Below are positions 17,565-27,400 of a DNA stretch of 64,000 bases, piece after piece. The stretch spans positions 806,001 to 870,000 of the forward strand of contig CAVZEU010000001.1 in NCBI GenBank assembly GCA_963774415.1. The letters are read 5' to 3'. Origin of the DNA: SZUA-36 sp963774415. Its GTDB lineage: Bacteria; Pseudomonadota; Gammaproteobacteria; Xanthomonadales; SZUA-36. Under the pieces are notes generated by a model. The model was not told where the DNA came from. It saw only the letters and a program-made list of their open reading frames with translations, and ran no database searches. Made by a program: the position numbers and the translations under genes. Each line of letters begins with the position of its first letter. Position 1 is the first letter of the stretch.

Positions 17565-19073
17565 ATGTCTGTGTTCGACGTCATCCGTAACCACGGCATG
17601 CACCCTTTGATACATAGCGGCGCAGGCCATTACCGCGCAGACGAGTTTCTCCGCAAGGTGCGCTACCGCAACCGGCTGCTGCGTCAATGCGGCGTCCGGT
17701 GTCTGGCCCTGCTGGCCGATAACAGCCCCGAATGGCTGATCACGGACCTGGCTGCGCGCCTGGCCGGTGTCACACTGATTCCTTTGCCGGCTTTTTTCAC
17801 GCCGCGGCAATTGCAAAACACACTCGAGGCCGCTGCTGCCGATGCGCTCGTTACCGATTCGGCCCCGCTGCCGGGCTTCCGGCCGACGGTCCGCCTGACG
17901 CAGACGCTGTCGCTTAGCCTCCGCCCTGCCACCGGCGCCGCCATGCCGGCCGGCGTGACCAAGGTTACATTTACCTCCGGCACGACGGCGGAGCCGAAGG
18001 GGATCTGCTTACGGGCCGCGGCCCTTGACGCCGTGGCCGCCTCGATCGCCGAAGCCACCCGCGCCGTGTCGGTCCAGCGTCACCTCTGCGTGCTGCCGCT
18101 GGCGGTCTTGCTCGAAAACGTCGCCGGTGCCTATGGTGCACTGTTGCGCGGCGCCGAACTCGTCGTCCCGCCGTTGCATGAACTGGGCTGGAACGGCAGC
18201 TCATCGTTCGACCCCGCCTGCCTGCTCGAGTGCCTCTACCGGTACCAGCCGCAAAGCCTGATCCTGCTGCCACAGATGCTGAAATCGCTGGTGATCGAAT
18301 TGACGCGCACGGGCCAGCGGCTGAGCGGCCTGCGTTTCGTCGCGGTCGGCGGGGCGCGCACGCCGGCCGCTCTCGTCGAAGCCGCAAGGGCGCTGGGGCT
18401 GCCGGTATACGAGGGCTACGGCCTCAGCGAATGCGGCTCCGTGGTCAGTCTCAATGTGCCGGGCAAAGACTGCCCCGGCAGTGTCGGTGTGCCGCTGCCC
18501 GGTCGCGAAGTCCGTGTATCCCCGAGCGGCCACATCGAAATCCGGCAGCCCGGTTACCTCGGCATTCTGGGCTCTTCGTGCGACATTCCCGAGTGGCTGG
18601 ACAGCGGCGACATCGGCCATTTCGATGCAGACGGTTTTCTCCACATCAGCGGCAGAAGCAAGAACCTGCTGATCACCGGTTTCGGGCGCAATATATCACC
18701 GGAATGGGTGGAATCCGAACTGCTTTACGAACCCGGCGTCTTACAGGCGATGGTGCTGGGTGACGCCTGGCCGGCACTCGGCGCCCTGCTCGTGACCGCG
18801 CCGGGGGCGGATGCCGAATTGGCCGTCCGGCAATGCAATGCCCGCTTACCCGACTACGCCAGAATCGGCGCCTGGCGCCGTGTCGAACGCATGTGTGCCG
18901 AAAACGGCCTGGCCACGGCCAATGGACGAATTCGCCGTGAGGGCGCGGGAGAATTCAATCACGACCTGATCGAATCCATGCGGGCACAAATCGAGGACCG
19001 TTGCGGCAAACCAGCGGCCGCCGTGTCTCTTGCCAAAAATAAAGGACAACAATGTCATTTTACTCAGAGCTGA
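17565..19073 (+). CDS. AMP-forming acyl-CoA synthetase/ligase-like protein
   Basis: 502 residues of the ANL (adenylate-forming) superfamily. P-loop TFTSGTTAEPKG at 135-146, A5 motif YEGYGLSECG near 286-295, A7/A8 region WLDSGDIGHFDADGF and GRSKNLLITGFGRNISPEWVE. It would activate a carboxylate (probably a fatty acid) with ATP. The A10 catalytic lysine (usually in NGKxxR) is replaced by arginine in NGRIRREG near residue 453, so full adenylation chemistry may be altered. Starts 11 bp after the hemolysin-family gene and overlaps the next gene by 22 bp: a tight operon. Substrate not deducible. Confidence 0.82.
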   Translation: MSVFDVIRNHGMHPLIHSGAGHYRADEFLRKVRYRNRLLRQCGVRCLALLADNSPEWLITDLAARLAGVTLIPLPAFFTPRQLQNTLEAAAADALVTDSAPLPGFRPTVRLTQTLSLSLRPATGAAMPAGVTKVTFTSGTTAEPKGICLRAAALDAVAASIAEATRAVSVQRHLCVLPLAVLLENVAGAYGALLRGAELVVPPLHELGWNGSSSFDPACLLECLYRYQPQSLILLPQMLKSLVIELTRTGQRLSGLRFVAVGGARTPAALVEAARALGLPVYEGYGLSECGSVVSLNVPGKDCPGSVGVPLPGREVRVSPSGHIEIRQPGYLGILGSSCDIPEWLDSGDIGHFDADGFLHISGRSKNLLITGFGRNISPEWVESELLYEPGVLQAMVLGDAWPALGALLVTAPGADAELAVRQCNARLPDYARIGAWRRVERMCAENGLATANGRIRREGAGEFNHDLIESMRAQIEDRCGKPAAAVSLAKNKGQQCHFTQS

Positions 19074-19720
19074 CCAAACGCGTTGCCCCGGAGCGGCAGC
19101 AATTCATGGCCATACCCATCATCGGGGAAGCGCTGGAAGGACGTATTGGCGTGGAAACGTACATTGCATTCCTGCGCGAGGCGTACCACCACGTCAAATA
19201 CACGGTGCCGCTGCTGATGGCGTGCGGTGCGCGCCTGCCCGAACGGCTGCAGTGGCTGCGCGAGGGCGTCGCCGACTACATCAGCGAAGAAACCGGCCAT
19301 GAACAATGGATTCTGGACGACATCCGCGTGTGCGGCGGCAACAGCGATGCGGTTCGCCGCGGTTTGCCGTCCCTGGCCACCGATATCATGGTGGCCTTCG
19401 CCTGGGACACCGTCCTGCGCCGCAACCCGGCCGGCTTTTTCGGCATGGTGCTGGTGCTCGAGGGCACCAGCGCCGCGCTCGCAACGAGGGCGGCCGAAGC
19501 GCTGCAAAAAGCCACGGGCATAGCCGACGGCGGCTTTAAGTACCTCAGCTCCCACGGCTCCCTGGATCAACAACACATGGAGCACTACCAGCGACTGATG
19601 GACAGGCTGGACGATCCTGCCGACAGGGAAGCCGTGGTGTACACGGCGCGGGTCATGTATCGGCTCTATGGTGACATTTTCCGGTCCCTGTCCGCCGACC
19701 GGAATCAGGCGGCGGCATGA
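19052..19720 (+). CDS. Iron-containing redox enzyme (haem-oxygenase-like di-iron oxidase/oxygenase)
   Basis: 222 residues, all helical, TenA/haem-oxygenase-like fold. Candidate metal ligands are YHHVKY (His46/47), EETGHEQW (Glu79/80 and His83) and SHGSLDQQHMEHY (His168, Asp172, His175), the pattern of the HDO group that includes UndA (1-alkene forming) and SznF-type N-oxygenases. AAAGGAC precedes ATG 19052, which lies inside the end of the ligase gene. In this cluster it would oxidise an acyl or amine group delivered by the ligase. The exact reaction is unknown. Confidence 0.82.
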   Translation: MSFYSELTKRVAPERQQFMAIPIIGEALEGRIGVETYIAFLREAYHHVKYTVPLLMACGARLPERLQWLREGVADYISEETGHEQWILDDIRVCGGNSDAVRRGLPSLATDIMVAFAWDTVLRRNPAGFFGMVLVLEGTSAALATRAAEALQKATGIADGGFKYLSSHGSLDQQHMEHYQRLMDRLDDPADREAVVYTARVMYRLYGDIFRSLSADRNQAAA

Positions 19721-20538
19721 CGGCGAAGAGTACAAGCCATCCGCTTGCGGGCAAAAGAATCGTATTGACCGGCGCCTCCGGCGGCATCGGCCGGGTGTTG
19801 TCCAGGCACCTCGCCGAAGCAGGCGCCGATGTGCTGATGGTCGACATTGCGGCCGACAGCCTGCGTCAACTGGGCGCCGACCTGGGCCAGCGACACGTCG
19901 CGGCGGATTTGCTGAACGCGGCCGACCGCGCCCTTGTCGCACGCCGCGTCGGTGATGACTGGGGCACGCTCGACGCCCTGGTCAATTGTGCCGGCATCAA
20001 CGCCTTCGGCCTGCAGGACGCGGTCAGCGACGAGCAGGTGGAGCGCGTGCTTGCCGTCAACCTGACCGCACCGATCCTTCTGACCCGCACATTGCTGCCG
20101 CTGCTGCAGCGGGGCCGGTCGCCGGTCATCGTCAATATGGGTTCCGTTTTCGGTCATATCGGCTTCGCGGGTTTTTCGCTCTACAGCGCCAGTAAATTCG
20201 GCCTGCACGGTTATACCGAGTCGCTCAGGCGGGAACTGGCTGACGGCCCCGTAAGGGTCGCCTGGATCTCGCCGCGGGCGACGCGCACGGCGATGAACGC
20301 GGGCGCCGTGGACCAACTCAACGAGGCATTGAAAGTCCGCTACGATCAGCCCGAACGCGTTGCCCGAGCCGTTTGCGGGGCCCTTTCGAGACCGCGCGGC
20401 GATCGCGTACTGGGCTTCCCGGAAAAATTCTTTGCCCGTTTGAACCAGTTGTTTCCGGCGCTCGTCGACCGCTCGCTGAAGTCGCAGTTGCCGCTCATCA
20501 GGAAATACAGCCACATGCAAAAGGAGTCAAAAGCATGA
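19717..20538 (+). CDS. Short-chain dehydrogenase/reductase
   Basis: 273-residue classical SDR. NAD(P)-binding TGASGGIG at 18-25, NxAG as NCAGIN at 90-95, catalytic Ser143 (NMGSVFG), Tyr156 and Lys160 (YSASK). The aspartate in MVDIAAD after beta-2 suggests NAD(H) preference. ATGA overlap (4 bp) with the oxidase gene before and again with the TPR gene after. Presumably reduces or oxidises a carbonyl/alcohol intermediate of the same pathway. Confidence 0.88.
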   Translation: MTAKSTSHPLAGKRIVLTGASGGIGRVLSRHLAEAGADVLMVDIAADSLRQLGADLGQRHVAADLLNAADRALVARRVGDDWGTLDALVNCAGINAFGLQDAVSDEQVERVLAVNLTAPILLTRTLLPLLQRGRSPVIVNMGSVFGHIGFAGFSLYSASKFGLHGYTESLRRELADGPVRVAWISPRATRTAMNAGAVDQLNEALKVRYDQPERVARAVCGALSRPRGDRVLGFPEKFFARLNQLFPALVDRSLKSQLPLIRKYSHMQKESKA

Positions 20539-21173
20539 AAAATACGATCATTACGCTGACGCTTGCCGCCGGTTTACTGCTCGGCGCACAGGCCCCGGCC
20601 GCCATGAACGACAGCGTCATCAAGTTGCAGAAACGGTGGGCCGAGGTGCGTTACCAATTGCCGGAAAGACAACGCAAGGACGGCTATAAAGATCTTGCGA
20701 AACAGGCCGACGAGGTCGTGGCCTCACAGCCGGCGAACGCGGAAGCGCACATATGGGCGGGTATCATCTATTCCACCTGGGCCGGCGACTCGGGGCCCTT
20801 TGGCGCCATGAAGCGCGTCAAGCACGCCCGCAAGGAGTTGGAAAAAGCGCTCGAACTCGATCCCAAGGCCCTCGATGGCGCCGCCTACACCTCACTCGGC
20901 GCCCTGCTCTACCAGATTCCCGGGCTCCTGGGCGGTGATGACGAACTGGCCGGGAAAGACCTGCGCAAGGGGCTGGAAATGGACCCGCAGGGTATCGATG
21001 CGAACTATTTCTACGCGGCTTACCTGGCCGACCAGAAGCGTTACCAGGAAGCCGAAAACTACCTGAAGGCTGCCGCGGCCGCGCCGGCACGCCCCGGCAG
21101 GGCGGTGGCGGACGCTGGCCGCAAGCACGAAATCGAGGAACTGGAACAGAAGGTCAGGAGCAAGCTCGAATAG
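20535..21173 (+). CDS. Secreted TPR-like protein of the acyl-ligase cluster
   Basis: 212 residues from ATG 20535 (AAGGAG 9 bases upstream). Signal peptide (ITLTLAAGLLLGAQAPAA) followed by helical repeats: residues about 60-180 read as TPR-like units (HARKELEKALELDPKALDGAAYTSLGALLYQIPG). It belongs to the cluster by 4-bp overlap with the SDR, and probably acts in the periplasm as a scaffold or lipid-trafficking helper. The family is otherwise unassigned. Confidence 0.75.
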   Translation: MKNTIITLTLAAGLLLGAQAPAAMNDSVIKLQKRWAEVRYQLPERQRKDGYKDLAKQADEVVASQPANAEAHIWAGIIYSTWAGDSGPFGAMKRVKHARKELEKALELDPKALDGAAYTSLGALLYQIPGLLGGDDELAGKDLRKGLEMDPQGIDANYFYAAYLADQKRYQEAENYLKAAAAAPARPGRAVADAGRKHEIEELEQKVRSKLE

Positions 21174-21309
21174 GGTATGAGAACTCAGGCGGTCCACGGC
21201 GTGTGTGCCAGCCGGATTCCTGCTAACCTGAAACAGGGCCGCTGCAAGCGGTATGCCAAAACCCATGCAGCGGGTCCTGTCGACCAACACGTTGGAGAGA
21301 GCTCATGCC

Positions 21310-21798
21310 GTGAGCGTTAACACCAAAACATTCAGCGGTGGCTGCACCTGCGGCAGTGTGCGCTACCGCATGGAATCCCCGCCGCTGTTCGTGCACTGCT
21401 GCCATTGCCGCTGGTGCCAGCGCGAAACCGGTGCGTCCTTCGCCCTCAACGCGATGATCGAAAGCGACCGTGTGACGCTGCTCGAGGGAAAGCCCGAAAT
21501 GGTCCCGACGCCATCCAACAGCGGCAATGGCCAGCAGATATGGCGCTGCCCGGTATGCCGTATCGCCCTCTGGAGTCATTACGCGGGCGCCGGCGAGAAG
21601 ATCGCCTTCGTCCGTGTCGGTACGCTCGATGAAGCCCACCGACTGCCGCCCGATATACACATCTTCACCGCTTCGAAACAGCCCTGGGTCGTCATTCCGC
21701 CGCAACAGGCAGCGGTGCCGGAGTACTACGACCGTAACGAATTCTGGCCGCATGCGAGCCTCGAGCGCCGGCGCCGCTGTCTCGAACCGGGCCAGTGA
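21310..21798 (+). CDS. GFA (glutathione-dependent formaldehyde-activating) domain protein
   Basis: 162 residues from GTG 21310, preferred over ATG 21253 because GGAGAGA lies upstream and the domain starts right after (TFSGGCTCGSVRYRM). The zinc-binding set is clear: CTCGSVRY, HCCHCRWCQRETG, CPVCR. GFA/CENP-V proteins bind two zinc ions; only some act on S-hydroxymethylglutathione, so the enzyme role here is not certain. Stands alone. Confidence 0.85.
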   Translation: MSVNTKTFSGGCTCGSVRYRMESPPLFVHCCHCRWCQRETGASFALNAMIESDRVTLLEGKPEMVPTPSNSGNGQQIWRCPVCRIALWSHYAGAGEKIAFVRVGTLDEAHRLPPDIHIFTASKQPWVVIPPQQAAVPEYYDRNEFWPHASLERRRRCLEPGQ

Positions 21799-21904
21799 AA
21801 TCCTGACCGGTCGACGTATGCGGCTGTAGCGCAAGATTCCGGAAGACGGTTTCCGCCAACGCGATCACAATGCCAGGCACCCGATCACTTAAGGAGTGCC
21901 CGAC

Positions 21905-22546
21905 ATGTTGAAGCTTTACGATTACCTGCCCTCGCAAAACGCATACAAGGTGCGCCTGCTGCTCGCACACCTCGATATCCCCTGCGAGACGATACCGGTC
22001 AGCATTTTCGAGGGCGAAGGCCGAAACACCGACTTCCTGGCCCGCAACCCGGCCGGCGCGGTGCCGGTGCTGGAACTTGAGGACGGCCGCACGCTGCCCG
22101 AATCCAACGCCATCCTGCTGTACCTGGCCCAGGGCACGCCCTACCTGCCCGAGGATCCGTGGCTCAGGGCGCAGGTCGCGCGCTGGATGTTCTTCGAGGA
22201 GGACTACGTCCAGAACGGCGTGGCCACGCTCCGGCACTGGGCGCTGACCGGCAAGGCCGCACGCCGCAGCGAAGAAGCGCTTGCCGGTAAGCGTGCAATC
22301 GCGACGAAAACCCTGCAGATTCTCGAAGGCTGGCTGGAATCACGCGATTTTCTCGTCGATTGCGGCTATACGGTCGCCGACATGGCGATGTATGCTTACG
22401 TCGGTTTCGCCGACGAGGCCGGTCTGCCGATGCACGAATACCCCAATGTCGAAAACTGGATCGCGCGGGTACGGCAACAACCGGGGTTCCTGGCGACGGT
22501 CCATCCCTACTCCATCGACCCGGCTGCCGTCAATGAACTGCCGTAA
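21905..22546 (+). CDS. Glutathione S-transferase family protein
   Basis: 213 residues from ATG 21905, with AAGGAG 8 bases upstream. Thioredoxin-like N-domain (LKLYDYLPSQNAYKVRLLLAHL; PAGAVPVLELEDGRTLPESNAI with the cis-Pro and the ES glutathione motif), then an all-helical C-domain (TVADMAMYAYVGFADEAGL). Cytosolic detoxification or thiol-transfer enzyme; substrate unknown. Its last codons overlap the start of the Ada-like gene by 14 bp. Confidence 0.9.
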   Translation: MLKLYDYLPSQNAYKVRLLLAHLDIPCETIPVSIFEGEGRNTDFLARNPAGAVPVLELEDGRTLPESNAILLYLAQGTPYLPEDPWLRAQVARWMFFEEDYVQNGVATLRHWALTGKAARRSEEALAGKRAIATKTLQILEGWLESRDFLVDCGYTVADMAMYAYVGFADEAGLPMHEYPNVENWIARVRQQPGFLATVHPYSIDPAAVNELP

Positions 22547-23360
22547 GAAGCCCATCGACTGGCCGCGTGCGCTACTTGGCGCCTGCCGGGTCATCGAGAC
22601 CAGCGAGACCGCCCCGAAACTGGGCGATTTGGCTGGACAGCTCGGGGTCAGCGCATCGGAACTGCAGCGTCAGTTCAGGCGCCGTCTCGGCATCAGCCCG
22701 AAGGCCTATGCACAAGCCCTGGCGCTGCATCGCCTGGCGCGAAATGTGGCTCACGAAAAAACCACGCTCGACGCGGTTTATGCGGCCGGCTTCGATTCGG
22801 TGGCCGCCGCCTACGACAACGCATCGAGACGCCTCGGCGTCTCGCCGGGCCGCCTCCGCGGCGACCTGGCCATCGACTGGTGGATGGGCCTGTCCGACCT
22901 CGGCTGGATGCTGATGGCGGCGACACGCAAGGGTATCTGCTGGCTGGCTTTCGGCGAAGAGCCGGGCGCGATGCTGGAAGACCTGCGGGCGGCCTTTCCA
23001 AAAGCCCGGCTTTCGAATAACGAGGATCGGCTGGTCGACTGGTTCAACCGTGTTCGTGATTTCATATTGCTGCCGCGCGCGGCGCTGGACCTGCCGCTGG
23101 ACGTGCAGGGCACGGCGTTTCAGGCCAGCGTCTGGAAGGTCCTTGCCAAGATCCCGCTGGGCCAGACCCTGTCGTACTCCGAGGTCGCCAGGCGCCTCGG
23201 CCGCGACAAGGCGGTGCGCGCGGTCGCTTCGGCCTGCGCCCGCAACAAGCTGGCGCTGCTGATCCCGTGCCACCGCGTGGTCGCGGCGGATGGCGGGCTC
23301 GGCGGTTACCGCTGGGGTACCGAACGCAAGGCCGCGCTGCTCGAGCGCGAGCGGGGCTAA
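22533..23360 (+). CDS. Ada-like methylated-DNA-protein cysteine methyltransferase with AraC-type HTH
   Basis: 275 residues from ATG 22533. Residues about 20-100 are an AraC-type helix-turn-helix (LAGQLGVSASELQRQFRRRLG); residues about 105-270 are an O6-alkylguanine-DNA alkyltransferase with the acceptor motif IPCHRVVAADGGLGGYRWG. The N-terminal Zn-binding AdaA methyl-phosphotriester domain of E. coli Ada is absent, so it should repair O6-methylguanine but may not work as a methylation-switched activator. Overlap with the GST gene suggests co-transcription. Confidence 0.87.
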   Translation: MNCRKKPIDWPRALLGACRVIETSETAPKLGDLAGQLGVSASELQRQFRRRLGISPKAYAQALALHRLARNVAHEKTTLDAVYAAGFDSVAAAYDNASRRLGVSPGRLRGDLAIDWWMGLSDLGWMLMAATRKGICWLAFGEEPGAMLEDLRAAFPKARLSNNEDRLVDWFNRVRDFILLPRAALDLPLDVQGTAFQASVWKVLAKIPLGQTLSYSEVARRLGRDKAVRAVASACARNKLALLIPCHRVVAADGGLGGYRWGTERKAALLERERG

Positions 23361-23378
23361 ACCAAAGTTCCCAGTCAG

Positions 23379-23390
23379 ATTTTCGAAAAT
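23379..23390. promoter_or_regulatory. AT-rich palindrome before the CsgG-like gene
   Basis: Perfect 12-bp palindrome ATTTTCGAAAAT, in an AT-rich patch (about 23375-23415) that contains possible -10 hexamers such as TATTTT at about 23406. It lies 67 bp upstream of the CsgG-like start and could be an operator. No known consensus recognised. Confidence 0.35.
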
Positions 23391-23456
23391 ATGAATCATT
23401 TGTGCTATTTTCTAAGAAGAATCCCGTTCCCTTGGCAAGTATAAGGAGAGAATGCA

Positions 23457-24413
23457 ATGCCATCGGTGAAACCCCTCTGTGCCCTTAGTTCCAGACTTCT
23501 CGTCGTCGTCCTGTTGTCAATGCTCGCCGCTGCAAGCACACAGGCTGCCGATAAGCGCTTTATCAAGAAAACGCTCGCGGTCGCCGAGTTCGAAAACAAG
23601 GTCACGAATGCCACCGTCGGCAATGGCCTGACCGAAATGCTGACCAACGCGCTGGTCGACACGCACCGGTTCGTCGTGTTGGAACGGATCAACCTTTGGG
23701 AAGTCATGAACGAGCAGGACCTCGCCTCCAGCGACCGTGCAGCGGTCGCACTGAAGAGCGCGCAACTGGGTAAAGTGGTGCCGGCTCAGTTGCTGATCAT
23801 CGGCACGATTACCGAGTTTGGGGAAGGCGCAAAGTCAGGCGGCGGCGGTATCAGCGTTATGGGGGTTCGCCTCAAATCCGGCGGCTCAACGACCAAGATC
23901 GGGCTGATTATCCGCATCGTGGACACCTCGACCGGTGAAGTGCTCGACTCGGTCAGCGTCGAAGGCGAAGCGAAGGGTAAATCTTCATCGGGCAGCGCCT
24001 GTTTTGCCGGTGTATGTACCGGTGGCAATTCATCTTCTTCGGAAAACTATGCCGGGGCAGCCGAGGTTGTGATCACCAAGGCGGTCAATGAGATCGTCGA
24101 CCGCTCCGAAGGCATCCCCTTCCAGGGCAAGCTCATACGTGTGAACGGCAACAAGATCTACACGGACACCGGCAAGCGCAACGGGGCCGCCCGCGGTGAT
24201 GTTTTTACGGTCTACCAACCTGGTGAAGAGTTGGTCGACCCGGACACCGGTGAATCGCTGGGCAGCGACATGACCGCCGTCGGTTCCGTGCGCCTGGTCG
24301 ACGTGCAGGAAAAGTTCGGGCGCGCGGTGATGGCAACAGGCGGCGGCTTTGCAAAAGGTCAGATACTCAAGCCTTCAGCGCTGGCCAACTCCGGCTGGGT
24401 AGCGCCAAAATGA
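23457..24413 (+). CDS. CsgG/HfaB-family protein
   Basis: 318 residues; AAGGAG sits 8 bases before ATG. Signal peptide (LLSMLAAASTQAA) with no lipobox Cys, unlike E. coli CsgG. The CsgG core is clear: KTLAVAEFENKVTNATVGNGLTEMLTNALVDTHRFVVLERINL, LGKVVPAQLLIIGTITEF, and LIIRIVDTSTGEVLDSVSV. CsgG forms a nonameric outer-membrane channel for curli subunits; soluble homologues also assemble periplasmic complexes. C-terminal part adds a flagellar/SH3-like VFTVYQPGEELVDPDTGE region. First gene of an apparent three-gene unit with the large repeat protein. Without a lipid anchor the pore role is uncertain. Confidence 0.85.
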   Translation: MPSVKPLCALSSRLLVVVLLSMLAAASTQAADKRFIKKTLAVAEFENKVTNATVGNGLTEMLTNALVDTHRFVVLERINLWEVMNEQDLASSDRAAVALKSAQLGKVVPAQLLIIGTITEFGEGAKSGGGGISVMGVRLKSGGSTTKIGLIIRIVDTSTGEVLDSVSVEGEAKGKSSSGSACFAGVCTGGNSSSSENYAGAAEVVITKAVNEIVDRSEGIPFQGKLIRVNGNKIYTDTGKRNGAARGDVFTVYQPGEELVDPDTGESLGSDMTAVGSVRLVDVQEKFGRAVMATGGGFAKGQILKPSALANSGWVAPK

Positions 24414-24466
24414 GCCGGGCATGTGGACAATGATGAACGCCGGCTTCGTCGCGAGCGAAGACCGTC

Positions 24467-27400
24467 GTGAAGCGATGCTTGCGTAAACTCCCACGGGCAC
24501 TGCGGGCGCAATTCCGACCGTCTGCGGCGCGTTCCATGAGGGTCATGCTGTATGCCCTGGCATGCAGCTTCGTACTTTTTTCCAGCGAATCTTTCGCCCG
24601 TCCCGGCGAGGCGCTCCGGAGTCACCCCGGTCTGCAAGATTATTCCCGGAGTCGGCAAGCCCTGGCGATGTACTATCGCCAGTTGGCGCAAAAGCGCAAA
24701 ACACTCGACACCTCCGATTTCGACGCCAAGACACTGGCCACCCGGATCGGTCCCGACGTGACGGCGCTGTTTCACTTCGTTCGCGACAAAATCGCCTATC
24801 AGGCCTACGCCGGCGTACTGCGCATGCCGCCCGGAACGCTGATGTCGAGCGCGGGCAATGCGTTCGATCAAAGCCTGTTGCTGGCCGCACTGCTGCGCGC
24901 TGCCGGTTACACCGCACGCTTCGCGACAGGCCATCTCAACCGGCAGCAGCTGGATGAGCTGATTTCCTCCGGCGGCCGGCGACCGGCGGCGACCGTGCCG
25001 AACCTCGAGCGGCGCCTTGAAAGCCTGGACCGGTCGGGTCTGCCGGGAGAGCAGCTGACCACTATTCGGCGTAACCTGCGGGCAGGCTTGCGCAGCTTTG
25101 TCGCGACGCTCGACACCGGTCTGAATCAGGATGTGGCGCTCCTTTCCGAACAGTTACAGCATGGCGGCATCGACCTCGCGGACCGGGCCGAACCGAACGC
25201 GCTCGCATCGCTCGACGTCAATCACTGCTGGGTGCAGGTCGCGATCGACGGGCAATGGCGTGACCTCGACCCCAGTTTTGCGCGGTCCGAGATCGGCCAG
25301 CGCTGGACCGAGGCTCAACGTGTTGTCGATGACCTCGATACCGGGGCCCTGTCCTATCGGATGCAACTGGTCATCGACGTGGAAAAAACAGGCCCGCAGG
25401 GCGATCACGGCACGACCGTCCTCGATCAGACAGTTCCGCTGACAAGCACGGTGGACCGAATCACGGTCCTGCTCACGCCACAGCTCGAAAAACCCGGTGC
25501 CGCCGCACTCGCCGACGACCCCGGCATGCTCGATCGCTTCGATACCGTGTGGCCCTCCATCACGGTCAACGGACAGGCCGTTCCGGGTCAGCCATTCGAC
25601 CTGAGCGGCGACGCCGTCAGTACCGACGCGGATATCAAGCGGGCCGAGAGTGTGCGCAAGCCCGTCAGTTCCGGATTTGGAGCCCTTGAAAAAGCGCTGG
25701 GCGGTCTGGATTCGAAAGCGCCGCCAAAGACGGCGCCCGCCTCGCACTTGTCACGGGTGACACTGACGGTCAGGTTGCTGAAGCCGGACGGTACAGGCAA
25801 GTCCCTGACCAGGGTGTTGGCACGGCGGCACGAGCAGCAGGATGGAAGCGAAATGCAAATCGAATCTGATTTGCGCAGTCAGTTCGTCAGTAGCCTCGAG
25901 ATCATGGCCAGCGGCGGACGGATCACCAACGCTTACATCGAGGCGCGCTACCTTGATCACGAGTTGGCCAATCGCAGTGCCCATTTTCTGGCTCTTGGCT
26001 ACGTGTATGATCAACCGCCCAGCAACCAACGTGAAATTCTGGACCACGCGCTGTCGGTCTATCCGTTTGCGTTGCTGGAATATCTTTACACGCGTTATTC
26101 GCTGCTGGAATCCGTAACGCTGGCAAAAGATGCGCCGTTGTCCGCTTATGCCGCGGAACCACAGGTCGTAGCCATGCAGCAGAGGGCCGCGGTCCGACAA
26201 GGCGAGCCGGTCGTAGTCAAGCAATACGACGTCATGTTCAATCACCTGGCTATTAGCGAGCCGCCGTCATCGGCGGCCGACCCGTTACGGCGCGCACAAT
26301 TACGGCTGCGCCAGGGTGTGCTGGACACGCTGCTCGAATACGAGATGCTGGGCGGGGGCGACGTCGTAAACGCACATTCCGTAACCGCTGCGGCAGCGCA
26401 GGAAGGTATCCCCCTTGTCTGGCTGGATCCGGAGGGGGTGGATTCTCTCTCTTTGGCGGACGATACGCGCGAGGCAATACAGCGCGACCTGGACAAGGGC
26501 TACCGGGTGCTTGCACCTGCCCGGCCCCCCACATTGTCAGGCCGCAAGACGTTTGCCTGGTGGCGCGTCGATCCCAGCAGCGGTGAGACGCTCGGCATGG
26601 GTGGCGACGGCCAGGGACAGGCCACGACCGAGTATGCCGGTATCAATTTTGCGCAGCTCACCGAAATGAGCGCGGTATTCTGCGCGTTTTTCCAGGCCGT
26701 TGGCCTCGGCGGCCGCGGTCTCGCTGAGATGGGTAAGTGCATCGTGACGGGGATCGCCGTGGGCGCTGCGGGCAGCGTACTGGTGCCCAGGATTGGCATG
26801 GGTGCATTTCTGGCGGCGTTCTGCGCACTGCAAAACGCGTTTGCCGGCTCGGGCGGCGCTGCTGCCCGGGCCGGACAATTCGTCGAATGTATTGTCGTCG
26901 GTGTGGCGGTCTCAATTGCGGGAGGTGCTTACGCCAAGGCACGCTGGGGCGGTGGAGCTGGCGGCGCGCGGCCGGTCGAGGAGACCGCGGCCGGTGAAAC
27001 ACCCGGCCCGCGCGTCGAGGAGTTCGACCCCACGGCGCCCGAAGAAGGCGCTCCGGAAAGCACGACATCCGAGCCGGCCGTCTCTGACGAAGGCCCGGTC
27101 GAGGTCGAGGAGTTCGATCCGACCGCCTCCGACGAGGGCCCGGTCGAGGTGGAGGAGTTCGATCCGACCGCCTCCGACGAGGGCCCGGTCGAGGTCGAGG
27201 AGTTCGACCCGACCGCCTCCGACGAGGGCCCGGTCGAGGTGGAGGAGTTCGATCCGACCTCCTCCGACGAGGGCCCGGTCGAGGTCGAGGAATTCGACCC
27301 CACCGCCTCCGACGAGGGCCCGGTCGAGGTCGAGGAGTTCGATCCGACCGCCTCCGACGAGGGCCCGGTCGAGGTCGAGGAGTTCGATCCGACCGCTTCC

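Noticed and set aside
27083..27397. CRISPR-like array
   Set aside because: Repeats are contiguous with no spacers, 45 bp, in frame in a protein gene.
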